Below are positions 55,601-64,000 of a stretch of DNA of 64,000 nucleotides, piece after piece. The stretch covers positions 1 to 64,000 of the forward strand of contig NZ_BMVW01000015.1 in the NCBI RefSeq assembly GCF_014650915.1, written 5' to 3'. The position numbers and the translations under genes are program-made. The notes under the pieces are model-generated. The model worked only from the letters and a program-made list of their open reading frames with translations. It had not been told where the DNA came from and did no database searches. The stretch's first letter is position 1. Every line of letters begins with the position of its first letter. Origin of the DNA: Streptomyces poonensis (GTDB lineage: Bacteria > Actinomycetota > Actinomycetes > Streptomycetales > Streptomycetaceae).

Positions 55601-58600
55601 CGCAGCACCCGGGTGTACGGGCTCCAGCCCGGCCACATCGAGGTGCGGCTCCTCGACGACACCGTCGTCAACAAGGCCTTCGTCAGCTGCGACGACTGCG
55701 GCTGGGAGCAGGTCGTCCCGCCCGAGCGCCGTACCCGCTGGTACGGGCACCCGTGCCCGCGCTACCGCTGCCGAGGGACGCTCCGGCCGCCGCAGGCCGA
55801 CGTCCCCGTGAGCGGCACCACGGGCAGCTTCGGCGGCACCCGGGAACGCGACTACCAGAACGACTACTACCGGCGGCTGTACCTGACGGGCGGCACGTTC
55901 CGCGTGGTCACGGCCGAGCACACCGGCATGCTCACCCGGCCGCAGCGCGAGCGCGTGGAGCGGACCTTCCGGGAGGGCACGCACTACACCGACCCCAACG
56001 TGCTGTCCTGCACACCCACCCTGGAACTCGGCATCGACATCGGCGACCTGTCGGCCGTGCTGCTCGGCTCGCTGCCCAAGGGGCCGGCCAACTACGTGCA
56101 GCGGGCGGGCCGGGCCGGCCGCAGCACGGGCAACGCCCTGGTGGTCGCCTTCGGCGGGCGGCGCGCCCGCGACCTGTACTACCTCGACGAGCCCCGCGAG
56201 ATGATCGCCGGGGAGATCGTGCCGCCGGGCTGCTACCTGTCCGCCGTCGAGATACTGCGCCGCCAGTACACCGCGCACCTGCTGGACCTCGCCGCCCGCG
56301 GGGCGCTGACCACGGCGGACGGGGAACGGCTCCAGCCCGCGCCACGCCTGGTGTCGGCGCTGTTCGGCACGACCGGCTGGTGCCAGGACCTCGCGGACGC
56401 CGCGCTCACCCATGGGGCGCGGCTGGTGGAGGAGTTCCTGTCGCTGTTCCCCGCCGGTTCCGCTCCGGGCCCGACGGACGGTACCGGGGTGTCCGAGCAC
56501 GCCGCCGACGAACTGCGCGCGTACGCCACCGGCGGCATCGTCCAGGCACTCCAGGAGGCCGAGGAGGACTGGACCTCCCGGCGCGAGGAACTGCGCCGGC
56601 GGATCGCGGCGATCGACACGGCGATAGACGGCCTCGTCCGCTCCGACCCGGAACAGGAGCGCGAGTACCGGGAGTTGCTGGCCGAGCGCCGTGCCACCGG
56701 CGACCTGCTGCGCGACCTGAGCCAGGCCGGCGCCCACGGCGCGCTGGTCGACCTCGGCCTGCTGCCCAACTACAGCCTCACCGACACGACGACCCGGCTG
56801 GAGGCCACGCTCTACTGGACGGAGCAGGCGGAGGGGACGGGCGACGGCGAGGACACGGGAGGCCGCAAGGACACGAGCGGCGCCAAGGATGCGGGAGGCG
56901 GCAGGAAGACGTACCGCAGCGAGGTACGGGACTACGAGCGCTCCCGCAGACTGGCCCTCTCCGAGCTCGCCCCGGGCAACAGCTTCTACGTCAACGGCTA
57001 CCGGCACGTCGTACGCGCGCTGGACATCGGCAGCCCGGAGCGGCGCGCCTGGTCGGTGTGGCGGCTGTGCCCGGCGTGCGGCTACACCCGCACCGCGAAC
57101 GCCAAGGCGGACACCTCCCCGTGCCCGCGCTGCGGCGGGCGCGAGATCGCCGACGCCGGCTGCGTCCAGCACGTCATGGAACCGAAGCGCGTCCTGGCCC
57201 GCGACAAGCGGGACGACGCCCGGGTCCGGGACGACCGGGACGAGCGGGACCGCCGCCGCTACGCCGTGCTCACCACCGTCGACATCGACCCGGCCCACCT
57301 GGCCCCCGGGTCCTGGCGGCACGACACGGCCGTCTTCGGCGTCGACTTCACCCGGCGTGCGGTCGTCCGGACCCTCAACCTCGGGCTCGACCGGCAGGAC
57401 GGCGGCAGCACCGTGCCGATTGCCGGTGAGGACGTACGCCTCAACCCCTTCTACGTCTGCACCAGTTGCGGCGGGGCGACGGCGGACGGGCGGCCCGTGG
57501 TCGACCAGCCGCGCGACGCGCTCACCGAGTCCCTCGCCGCGTCGCTCACCTCGTCGCACTCCGCGAGCGGCAGAGCCGTCGCCCACCACATGCTCTGGTG
57601 CCCGCGCCGCAAGGCCCGCCCCTCGGCGGACGACCGCGCCACCGGCCAGGACGTGCCCCTTCTGCTCGCCCACGAGCTGGTCACCGAGGCCGTACGCATC
57701 CTGCTCCCGGCGTCCGTCGCCCGCGCCACGGAGCGGCTGGCGTCCTTCACCGCCGCCCTCTTCGTCGGCATAGCGGCCCGCTACGGCGGCGACCCCGACC
57801 ACATCGACATCGCCTCCGCCTCCATGCCCGACGGCGGCGACGGCGACTGGCCCCGGCGCTTCCTCGTCGTCTACGACCGGCTGCCGGGCGGCACCGGCTA
57901 CCTGCACCGTCTGGCGTCGGCCGACGGTTTCCGCGAGGTGCTGCTCGCGGCCCGGCAGGTCATCGAGAGCTGCCCGTGCATCGAGAAGGGCCAGGACGGC
58001 TGCCACCGGTGCCTGCTGCGCCGCGTACCGGCGGGCGACTACGACCGGGTGAGCCGGAACGAGGTCCGGCAGATGCTCGACGAGCTGCTCGGCGAGAGCG
58101 GCGGGAGCTGGCGGACCTCGCCCGTCGCCGCGACGCAGCACATCCCACTGGAGCGGCAGGCCGAGAGCGACCTCGAGGTCATGTTCATCGACACGCTGAA
58201 GGAGTGGGCCGCCCAGCCGGAGTCCCAGGCCAGCGCCGACGCGTACACGACCACGGCCGGGACGTACTCGCTCGCCCTGCGGCTGACCGGCGCGGACGGC
58301 ACCACCCTCAGCTGGCGGGTCTCCCAGCAGCGGGTGCTGGACGGGACCCGGCCGGACGTGCTCTTCGAGCGTCTCGACGCCCCCGGCCCACGCCTGGCGC
58401 TGTACCTCGACGGCTACGAGTTCCACGCCAGTGCCCGGCACAGCCACCGGCTGGCCGACGACGCGGCCAAACGCACCCGACTGCGCGCCGAGGGCCTGCG
58501 CGTCCTCCAGCTCACGTACTACGACGTCAAGGAGTGGCGCGCCCGGGTACGGGACACCGGATACGCCGCCGCGGGGCGGGCGGACCCCGTGTGGCAGCCG

Positions 58601-59704
58601 TACGGGGAGCAGGCGCAGCGCCAGGCCCGTGACTACTACGCGAAGGTGCGCGGCGGACTGCCGGGCGAACTCTCGGAACACGTCTGGATCAATCCGGCGG
58701 ACCTGCTGCTCTCCTACCTCCGCCGCCCGGAGCCCACGCTGTGGCTGGCCCGCGCCGAAGCGGCCGTGGCCGGTCTGACCGGCACGCGCCCGCACGCCGC
58801 GGCGGTGACCGGGGAGGCCGTGGGCGCCCAGCTCACCGCGGCGCTGCGCGGCACGCCCCCACGCGGGCAGGGCGGCCCCCTGCGTGTCCTCTCCGCTGTC
58901 GACGGCTCCGGATGCCCTGTCATCGCGGTGGCGGACGGCCGGCACAAGCCGCCCGTCTGGACGGCCGCCACCGTGCTGGACGACGGTACGGCAGCCGTCG
59001 CCGACACGGACGCGCACAGGAAGCGCTGGCGGGCCTGGCTGTACTGGAGCAACCTCCTGCAGTTCCTGGAGCCCGGCGGCGGCGACAGCGTCCAGCTGAC
59101 CGCAAGCATGCTGGACGGCTTCTCGGTCGACGCCCTCGCGGTCACCGGGGGCTGCGGCTGGCTGACCTCGACCCGTATCGACCTCGGCGCCGTCGCCCAG
59201 GAGGCCGCCGTCCACGCCGTCCAGCCGGACATCCGGCAGACGGCGGCCACCGAGGTCGTGCACGAGACGACCGCGGCGACCGTGACCGTCCCGGACAGCG
59301 CGCCGCGGGACACCGGCTGGGGGCCGGTCCTGGAGCTGCTCGATCCGGACGAGACGGACCTCCAGCTCCTGGCGGTCGCCCTCGCCACGACGGCGGCCCC
59401 CGTCCCCGTGGACGGGTTCGAGCTGAACGACCACGGCTGGATGGCCGAACTGGCCTGGCCCGAGTACAAGGTGGGCATCGTGCGCGCCCCCCGCCCTGTC
59501 GGCTCCGAGCCGGACCACGAGGCGGCGGACCGCGACGCGGCCTTCGCGGCCGCCGGCTGGGACGTACGGCCCGCGAGTGACTGGACTGCCCGGGAACTGG
59601 CCGAGCAGCTCGGGCCGCAACCCTCCGCGCCGGAGCGGAGTCGTGATCAGCAGGACGACGACGGACAGACCGACGGAACGACCAACGGGGAGCACCACCG
59701 ATGA
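52697..59704 (+). CDS. Giant DEAD/DEAH helicase with zinc clusters, DUF1998-like region and Vsr-like nuclease domain
   Basis: A 2335-residue MrfA/DrmA-B-like superfamily 2 enzyme. Helicase motifs: VTTGTGSGKTESFLVPVL (near residue 98), VVLDEFHTYDGAQGTD (near 218), VATSATLGG, and in the second lobe LSCTPTLELGIDIGDLSAVL, with NYVQRAGRAGRS (near 1135). Cysteine pairs (CRTCG, CPAC, CDDCG, CPACG, CPRCG, CTSCG) mark several zinc sites. A DUF1998-like segment contains YDRLPGGTGYLHRL and CPCIEKGQDGCHRCLLR (near 1758). Residues about 1815-1965 resemble DUF559/Vsr nucleases (TRPDVLFERL, LALYLDGYEFHA, LRVLQLTYYDV). It overlaps the UvrD gene by 4 bp. Likely a DNA-translocating defence or repair motor. Confidence 0.88.
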   Translation: MRPTLAAAQVRGSLTQYLTTTYALSDSDTRLALERFLGHPETGIFRGPYLRIRTPFHKADDGWQRHLEWDPGFPPYRHQAKAWERLSTLRGPARPTLVTTGTGSGKTESFLVPVLDHCRREKARGRRGIKAVLLYPMNALATDQAGRIGEYLAHPDLAQVTAGLYIGDRPDTDFRRVLTRREEMRLSPPDVLITNYKMLDLLLQRGDDRPLWEGADVAYVVLDEFHTYDGAQGTDVAMLLRRLAAATGRSEPGRPLGSICPVATSATLGGSTAEGGGILDVAAQVFGMPFSADAVIGEERMTPGQFTGEVDYELPEPPGPREVIDCSGGPGVEARPDLLDLDGLAERLLGRRGLDPFQLGRLLRRHDYTHGVLSLLDGEPLSEWELRDRLNRFGYAWGRAARENPRLVLQALSRFVALLSAARDPDSDAKRPRPLLHIEAHLWVRPVTRVLRGVGPTPEFRWYEDDRTAARRAALAAAPADDDERSSGVSGPGGSGGSGGWPSGDARRAEAQPGSDTAPRPAAVHLPAVYCRTCGRSGWAALSPEADPQRLVMAQDKVWRAGVGRDKRRIRYFIAATAAERDEALNALTGARPAGASASGVDPLSVVVLDGAQGTYRLPTAADRDELQDGWFALAVTDKKSADRAALDDRCPACTTDNGIRFLGTSLAALASATVTQLFTGGDIALVPEERKTLLFNDSTQDAAHRAGYVANASYKFSLRSLLAHTLNDSPKPLALNDLIGNVLDSVDDPETLAAVVPPDLHDEPGVDRVLSGRGVGDARAWRLIGERLAFATVMEFGLRSRQGRTLELTRTVAAEVALQDPDRIVALARDIHLTLPGQLVAAGSLPTPDRYLAFLRGLLERVRLRGGVRHRWLEPWMRDTGITRFKVWGGRPDGMPAFPDGVAAPRFLLDAPKERSTFDAATGRLGWYQDWTRRCLGLDAAGATEYLRRLLPVLAEEHVLAVRTAQDRSTRVYGLQPGHIEVRLLDDTVVNKAFVSCDDCGWEQVVPPERRTRWYGHPCPRYRCRGTLRPPQADVPVSGTTGSFGGTRERDYQNDYYRRLYLTGGTFRVVTAEHTGMLTRPQRERVERTFREGTHYTDPNVLSCTPTLELGIDIGDLSAVLLGSLPKGPANYVQRAGRAGRSTGNALVVAFGGRRARDLYYLDEPREMIAGEIVPPGCYLSAVEILRRQYTAHLLDLAARGALTTADGERLQPAPRLVSALFGTTGWCQDLADAALTHGARLVEEFLSLFPAGSAPGPTDGTGVSEHAADELRAYATGGIVQALQEAEEDWTSRREELRRRIAAIDTAIDGLVRSDPEQEREYRELLAERRATGDLLRDLSQAGAHGALVDLGLLPNYSLTDTTTRLEATLYWTEQAEGTGDGEDTGGRKDTSGAKDAGGGRKTYRSEVRDYERSRRLALSELAPGNSFYVNGYRHVVRALDIGSPERRAWSVWRLCPACGYTRTANAKADTSPCPRCGGREIADAGCVQHVMEPKRVLARDKRDDARVRDDRDERDRRRYAVLTTVDIDPAHLAPGSWRHDTAVFGVDFTRRAVVRTLNLGLDRQDGGSTVPIAGEDVRLNPFYVCTSCGGATADGRPVVDQPRDALTESLAASLTSSHSASGRAVAHHMLWCPRRKARPSADDRATGQDVPLLLAHELVTEAVRILLPASVARATERLASFTAALFVGIAARYGGDPDHIDIASASMPDGGDGDWPRRFLVVYDRLPGGTGYLHRLASADGFREVLLAARQVIESCPCIEKGQDGCHRCLLRRVPAGDYDRVSRNEVRQMLDELLGESGGSWRTSPVAATQHIPLERQAESDLEVMFIDTLKEWAAQPESQASADAYTTTAGTYSLALRLTGADGTTLSWRVSQQRVLDGTRPDVLFERLDAPGPRLALYLDGYEFHASARHSHRLADDAAKRTRLRAEGLRVLQLTYYDVKEWRARVRDTGYAAAGRADPVWQPYGEQAQRQARDYYAKVRGGLPGELSEHVWINPADLLLSYLRRPEPTLWLARAEAAVAGLTGTRPHAAAVTGEAVGAQLTAALRGTPPRGQGGPLRVLSAVDGSGCPVIAVADGRHKPPVWTAATVLDDGTAAVADTDAHRKRWRAWLYWSNLLQFLEPGGGDSVQLTASMLDGFSVDALAVTGGCGWLTSTRIDLGAVAQEAAVHAVQPDIRQTAATEVVHETTAATVTVPDSAPRDTGWGPVLELLDPDETDLQLLAVALATTAAPVPVDGFELNDHGWMAELAWPEYKVGIVRAPRPVGSEPDHEAADRDAAFAAAGWDVRPASDWTARELAEQLGPQPSAPERSRDQQDDDGQTDGTTNGEHHR

Positions 59705-61959
59705 GCAGCACCGCGAGTGTGACGCTGCGTCTACTCGACAAGGCCGACAAGGAAATACTCAAGCTCCCCCGCACGGTCAAGGGCGCCCTCTACGACTTCC
59801 AGCACAAGTTCAAGGCGAACCCGAACGCCACCGGCCTCCAGCTCAAGCAACTGAAGGGCGACTCACGGCTGTGGTCGGCCCGGGTCAACGACGAGTACCG
59901 TGCCCTGCTGCTGCGGCTCGCCGACAACGACTGGCTGATCGTCTCGGTCAAGCACCGCAAAGAGGTCTACGAGAACCTCGACCGCCTCGCGTACGGCATC
60001 AACCAGATCACTGGTGGTATCGAGTACGTCGACCTCCAGGTCGTCGAGGAGAGCGTCCTGCGGCGGTCGGCGCCTCCGCAGGCGGTACCGGCGCCGGTCC
60101 CCGAGGCGCGCCCCGCGCAACCGGAACCCCTGTTCGCCCGCTTCTCGGACGAACAGCTGAAGGATCTCGGTGTCGCCGAACCGCTGGTACCGGTGGTCCG
60201 CACACTCACCACCGAGGACCAGCTGCTCGGTCTCGTCGAGTACGCGCCCCAGCTCACCGGTGAGATCCTGCTCTCGCTCTTCGACGGCAAGTCCTACGAG
60301 GACGTGCTGGAACAGGTGACGGCCCCGGTCGCCGCGCCGGAGCCCGTCGACACCGAGGACTTCCAGGCCGCCGTCGAGCGCCCGGCGACGATGGTCACCA
60401 CCACGGACGACGCGCTGCGCGACGTGCTCCAGGAGGAGGACTTCGGGCGCTGGAAGGTCTTCCTCCACCCCACGCAGTCCAGGCTCGTGGAGCGGGACTA
60501 CTCCGGCCCCGCGCGCGTGGGCGGCGGCCCCGGCACGGGCAAGACCATCGTCGCCCTGCACCGCGTCAAGCACCTGGTCGAGCAACTGCCGCCCGGCCAC
60601 ACCAAGCCCGTACTCCTCACCACCTACAACAAGAACCTCGCGGCCGACCTGCGCGCACGCCTGCTGGATCTCGGCGGGGAGCAACTGCTGTCCCGCGTGG
60701 ACATCAGCCATGTCGACCAACTGGCGCTGCGCGTGGTCCGGGAGGCCGAGCCGGGCAACGCCAAACAGACGATCGACGACAACCAGGCTCTGCGCGAGTG
60801 GCGCGCCATGCTCGACGAGCTCGGCGAGACCTCGTGGGACGCCGAATTCCTGCACGACGAGTGGACGCAGGTGATCCTCGGCCAGGCGGTCGCGTCCCGC
60901 GCCGACTACTTCCGGGCCCGCCGCGCGGGCCGCGGGCGGAACATCACGCGGCAGGAGCGGGCCGGGATCTGGCAGCTGGCCGAGAAGTTCACCCAGCGCC
61001 TGGACCGTCTGGGCCGCCAGACGTGGGCGCAGGTCGCCGAACGGGCTGCGCGCCTGGAGATGCACCGCGAGCAGCGCATCCAGGCCGTCGAGCGGCAGCG
61101 TGCCGAGAACGGCGGCCTCGACAACATCCACCTCCAGGACGGCTCCGCGGCGTGGCTGCGGTACCGCTACCGGCACATCGTCGTCGACGAGGCGCAGGAC
61201 CTCCGTCCGGGCCACTGGAAGCTGCTGCGCGCCATGGCCGCGCACGACCGCAACGACATCTTCCTCGTCGGCGACACACACCAGCGCATCTACAACAACC
61301 AGGTCACTCTCGGCAGCCTCGGCATCAACATCCGCGGCCGATCCGCGAAGCTCACCCTCAGCTACCGGACCACACGGCAGATCCTCGGTTCCGCCTTCGG
61401 CCTGCTGAGCGGGGAGCCGTTCGACGACCTCGACGGCAGCCAGGAGACGCTGGCCGGGTACCGGTCGGTGCTGAGCGGCACCCGGCCCCTGCTGCGCGGA
61501 TGCGCCGACTGGGAAGCCGAGTGCGAGGCCGTGGCGGAGCTGGTCTCCGGGTGGCGCGACATCCCCTCGGAGCAGATCGCCGTCTGTGTGCCCACCAACG
61601 CCATGGCTCAGCAGGTCGCCGTGGCACTCCACCACGCGGGTGTCCGCGCGGTGGAGATCGGCCCGGAAGGACCGCGTGGTGACGAAGGCGTGCACATCGG
61701 CACGATGTTCCGCTTCAAGGGACTGGAGTACCAGCGCATGATCATCGCCGGTGTCGCCGAAGGTCTGGTGCCGCGCACGGAGGTCATCCGCCTGAAGGAC
61801 ACCGACGCGTTGCGCCACCGCCGTGAACTGCAGCGCGCCCGTTCCCTGCTCTTCGTCGCGGCCACCCGTTCCCGCGACACGCTGGCGATCCTCTGGCACG
61901 GCACGCCGAGCAGGTTCCTCGAACCGCTGCTCACCGCCGAAGCTCACGCGAGCAGCTGA
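59701..61959 (+). CDS. UvrD/Rep-type helicase with N-terminal RelE/ParE-like domain
   Basis: A 752-residue protein. Residues about 1-90 resemble RelE/ParE toxins: LRLLDKADKEILKLPRTVKG, LKQLKGDSRLWSARVNDEYR and DWLIVSVKHRKEVYENLDR. A linker of Pro/Glu and helical sequence (95-235) leads to a superfamily 1 helicase: GGPGTGKTIVALHRVKHL (near 278), LLTTYNKNLAADL, VVDEAQDLRPGHWKLLR, VGDTHQRIYNNQ, LSYRTTRQIL, MFRFKGLEYQRMII and LLFVAATRSRDTL. The ATG overlaps the giant helicase stop, so they are translationally coupled. It converges on the EndoQ-like gene. Likely acts with its neighbours on abnormal DNA; no antitoxin gene is adjacent. Confidence 0.9.
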   Translation: MSSTASVTLRLLDKADKEILKLPRTVKGALYDFQHKFKANPNATGLQLKQLKGDSRLWSARVNDEYRALLLRLADNDWLIVSVKHRKEVYENLDRLAYGINQITGGIEYVDLQVVEESVLRRSAPPQAVPAPVPEARPAQPEPLFARFSDEQLKDLGVAEPLVPVVRTLTTEDQLLGLVEYAPQLTGEILLSLFDGKSYEDVLEQVTAPVAAPEPVDTEDFQAAVERPATMVTTTDDALRDVLQEEDFGRWKVFLHPTQSRLVERDYSGPARVGGGPGTGKTIVALHRVKHLVEQLPPGHTKPVLLTTYNKNLAADLRARLLDLGGEQLLSRVDISHVDQLALRVVREAEPGNAKQTIDDNQALREWRAMLDELGETSWDAEFLHDEWTQVILGQAVASRADYFRARRAGRGRNITRQERAGIWQLAEKFTQRLDRLGRQTWAQVAERAARLEMHREQRIQAVERQRAENGGLDNIHLQDGSAAWLRYRYRHIVVDEAQDLRPGHWKLLRAMAAHDRNDIFLVGDTHQRIYNNQVTLGSLGINIRGRSAKLTLSYRTTRQILGSAFGLLSGEPFDDLDGSQETLAGYRSVLSGTRPLLRGCADWEAECEAVAELVSGWRDIPSEQIAVCVPTNAMAQQVAVALHHAGVRAVEIGPEGPRGDEGVHIGTMFRFKGLEYQRMIIAGVAEGLVPRTEVIRLKDTDALRHRRELQRARSLLFVAATRSRDTLAILWHGTPSRFLEPLLTAEAHASS

Positions 61960-61978
61960 CGCACTACGGAGTTCATGT

Positions 61979-62009
61979 GCCGGCCAGGCCTCACCTCGGC
62001 CTGGCCGGC
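61979..62009. terminator. Perfect 12-bp bidirectional terminator
   Basis: GCCGGCCAGGCC, a 7-nt loop and the exact complement occupy the 91-bp space between the convergent UvrD and EndoQ-like genes. Confidence 0.85.
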
Positions 62010-62050
62010 CCTCATCGGCCACGCGACGGACGCCCAGGTCCCCAGACCGC

Positions 62051-63352
<1,302 letters not shown>

Positions 63353-63374
63353 GCTTCGAAGCTAGCACTGCCGT

Positions 63375-63635
63375 GAGGAACCTCGCGGTACAGGGCCCGA
63401 CGCTGGCCTACCGGCCGGGGCGTCTTCTTGTCCTGAGCCACGCTGGACATGTACCGGACGGACCTGGCCTCGGGGACGACAACGTAGGTGGGTAGCTCCC
63501 AGTCCGTCACCAGTCGTCCGGCGGCCGGGTCGTAAGCCGCTGCCACCTGACGCGGGAAGCCCCCCGGCCATGCGGTCGAGGCGTGGAGAGCAGCGGAAAA
63601 GTACTCGACCGCGGAGTCAGGATCGCGGTGCCTCA
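63375..63635 (-). pseudogene. Fragment resembling an Mrr-type restriction protein
   Basis: A minus-strand reading SAVEYFSAALHASTAWPGGF, then AAAYDPAAGRLVTDWELPTY, VVPEARSVRYMSSVAQDKK and PVGQRRALYREV, resembles an internal segment of actinobacterial Mrr/restriction-system proteins. It has no start, and after YREV the reading becomes unrelated sequence at the EndoQ promoter. It overlaps the end of the TetR gene on the same strand. A decayed restriction gene at the island edge is the likeliest reading. Confidence 0.5.
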
Positions 63636-64000
63636 CTCTTCGGTCGGCTGGATGACGTCGGCGTAGTGCGCGCCTGCAGCAGTTCTTCGACACCTTGCAG
63701 AAACGTCTCGGAGATCAGCTTCGGGTCGAAGAGGCAGCCGGCCGCCATGGCGCCGTCCCGGAGCATGACGAGGTGTCGGCCGGCCGCGTCGGCGGGACCG
63801 TGACCGGTCTGCGCCAGCAACTCCGTGACGGTGTCCAGGAACCACTGCCGGTGGGCCAGCACGGCTCGGTGGATCGGGTGGGCCGGGTCGGGATACTCGG
63901 CCACCGCGTTGAGGAAGGCGCATCCACGGAACCCGGGGGCCTGGATGCCCTCGGTGATGGACCGGGCGACGGCCCGTACCGTGTCGGCTGCAGGCCGGCC
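63617..64000 (-). CDS. TetR/AcrR family regulator, C-terminal part (runs off the window)
   Basis: The last 127 codons of a TetR-type repressor; the 5' end with the DNA-binding domain lies beyond position 64000. Visible C-terminal ligand-domain features: SITEGIQAPGFRGCAFLNAV, then AEYPDPAHPIHRAVLAHRQW and LLAQTGHGPADAAGRHLVML, DGAMAAGCLFDP. The RGCAFLNA...AEYPDP pattern is common in TetR proteins next to oxidoreductases. The target gene is outside the window. Confidence 0.75.
   Translation of the reverse strand, partial: GRPAADTVRAVARSITEGIQAPGFRGCAFLNAVAEYPDPAHPIHRAVLAHRQWFLDTVTELLAQTGHGPADAAGRHLVMLRDGAMAAGCLFDPKLISETFLQGVEELLQARTTPTSSSRPKSEAPRS

Noticed and set aside
55229..59698. A 1489-codon open frame antisense to the giant helicase
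   Set aside because: The plus strand carries clear helicase, zinc and nuclease motifs in a continuous frame; the antisense frame is a by-product of high G/C at third positions.

Overview
The window is a stretch of actinobacterial chromosome, almost certainly Streptomyces. It has very high GC, strong G/C bias at third codon positions, frequent GTG starts, and families typical of the genus: DUF397/XRE/anti-sigma-like ATPase loci, Methyltransf_19, DUF2293, TerD proteins and WXG-type RHS toxins. No rRNA, tRNA, CRISPR array, integrase or transposase was found.

Region 1 (1-27.5 kb) looks like ordinary chromosome. It holds an MFS symporter, a ChaA-like Ca2+/H+ antiporter, a TerC protein behind a recognisable yybP-ykoY-type (Mn2+) leader, two TerD-family genes (one a long fusion), uvrB, an MHYT membrane sensor and a secreted glycerophosphodiesterase. 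An O6-alkylguanine-DNA alkyltransferase follows, then an overlapping pseudouridine-5'-phosphate glycosidase/PfkB kinase pair, methyltransferases, a uridine-kinase-like protein with an eroded P-loop and a 12-bp tandem repeat, and DUF2293 and DUF1772 proteins. Next come a whiJ-like regulatory locus (XRE, DUF397, divergent HATPase), an ABC exporter, a 57-codon gene, DUF899, an amidohydrolase and a FUSC-type transporter.

Region 2 (27.8-37.3 kb) is a three-gene operon: Hanks-type kinase, SNF2-family helicase resembling DISARM DrmD, and a 1695-residue Eco57I-type adenine methylase resembling DISARM/BREX methylases. No DrmABC or PglZ gene is next to it. The methylase gene changes base composition after its NPPW motif, so its recognition half may have been exchanged. 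A perfect 14-bp bidirectional terminator closes the operon.

Region 3 (37.3-41.0 kb) is a second whiJ-like locus whose divergent control region has been duplicated as 116-bp direct repeats 1154 bp apart. A RidA-like gene and debris lie between the copies. Next to it is a mosaic of gene remnants, including an expansin C-terminus and a possible TerD tail.

Region 4 (41.0-47.3 kb) is a polymorphic-toxin locus: an RHS protein with a helical WXG/LXG-like N-terminus and a 140-residue HNH/EndoVII-like tip, an adjacent candidate immunity gene, and a divergent SUKH-like gene.

Region 5 (47.4-63.6 kb) is a defence or repair island. It carries a DUF262 protein and a stand-alone type-ISP-like restriction-methylase with an unusual NPPD motif. 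Then comes a 2335-residue helicase with zinc clusters, a DUF1998-like region and a Vsr/DUF559-like nuclease domain, overlapping by 4 nt a UvrD helicase that carries an N-terminal RelE/ParE-like domain. A convergent endonuclease-Q-like PHP gene follows. A fragment resembling an Mrr-type restriction protein and a truncated TetR gene end the window. The giant helicase/RelE-UvrD/EndoQ set and the kinase/SNF2/methylase operon are the best candidates for under-described systems.
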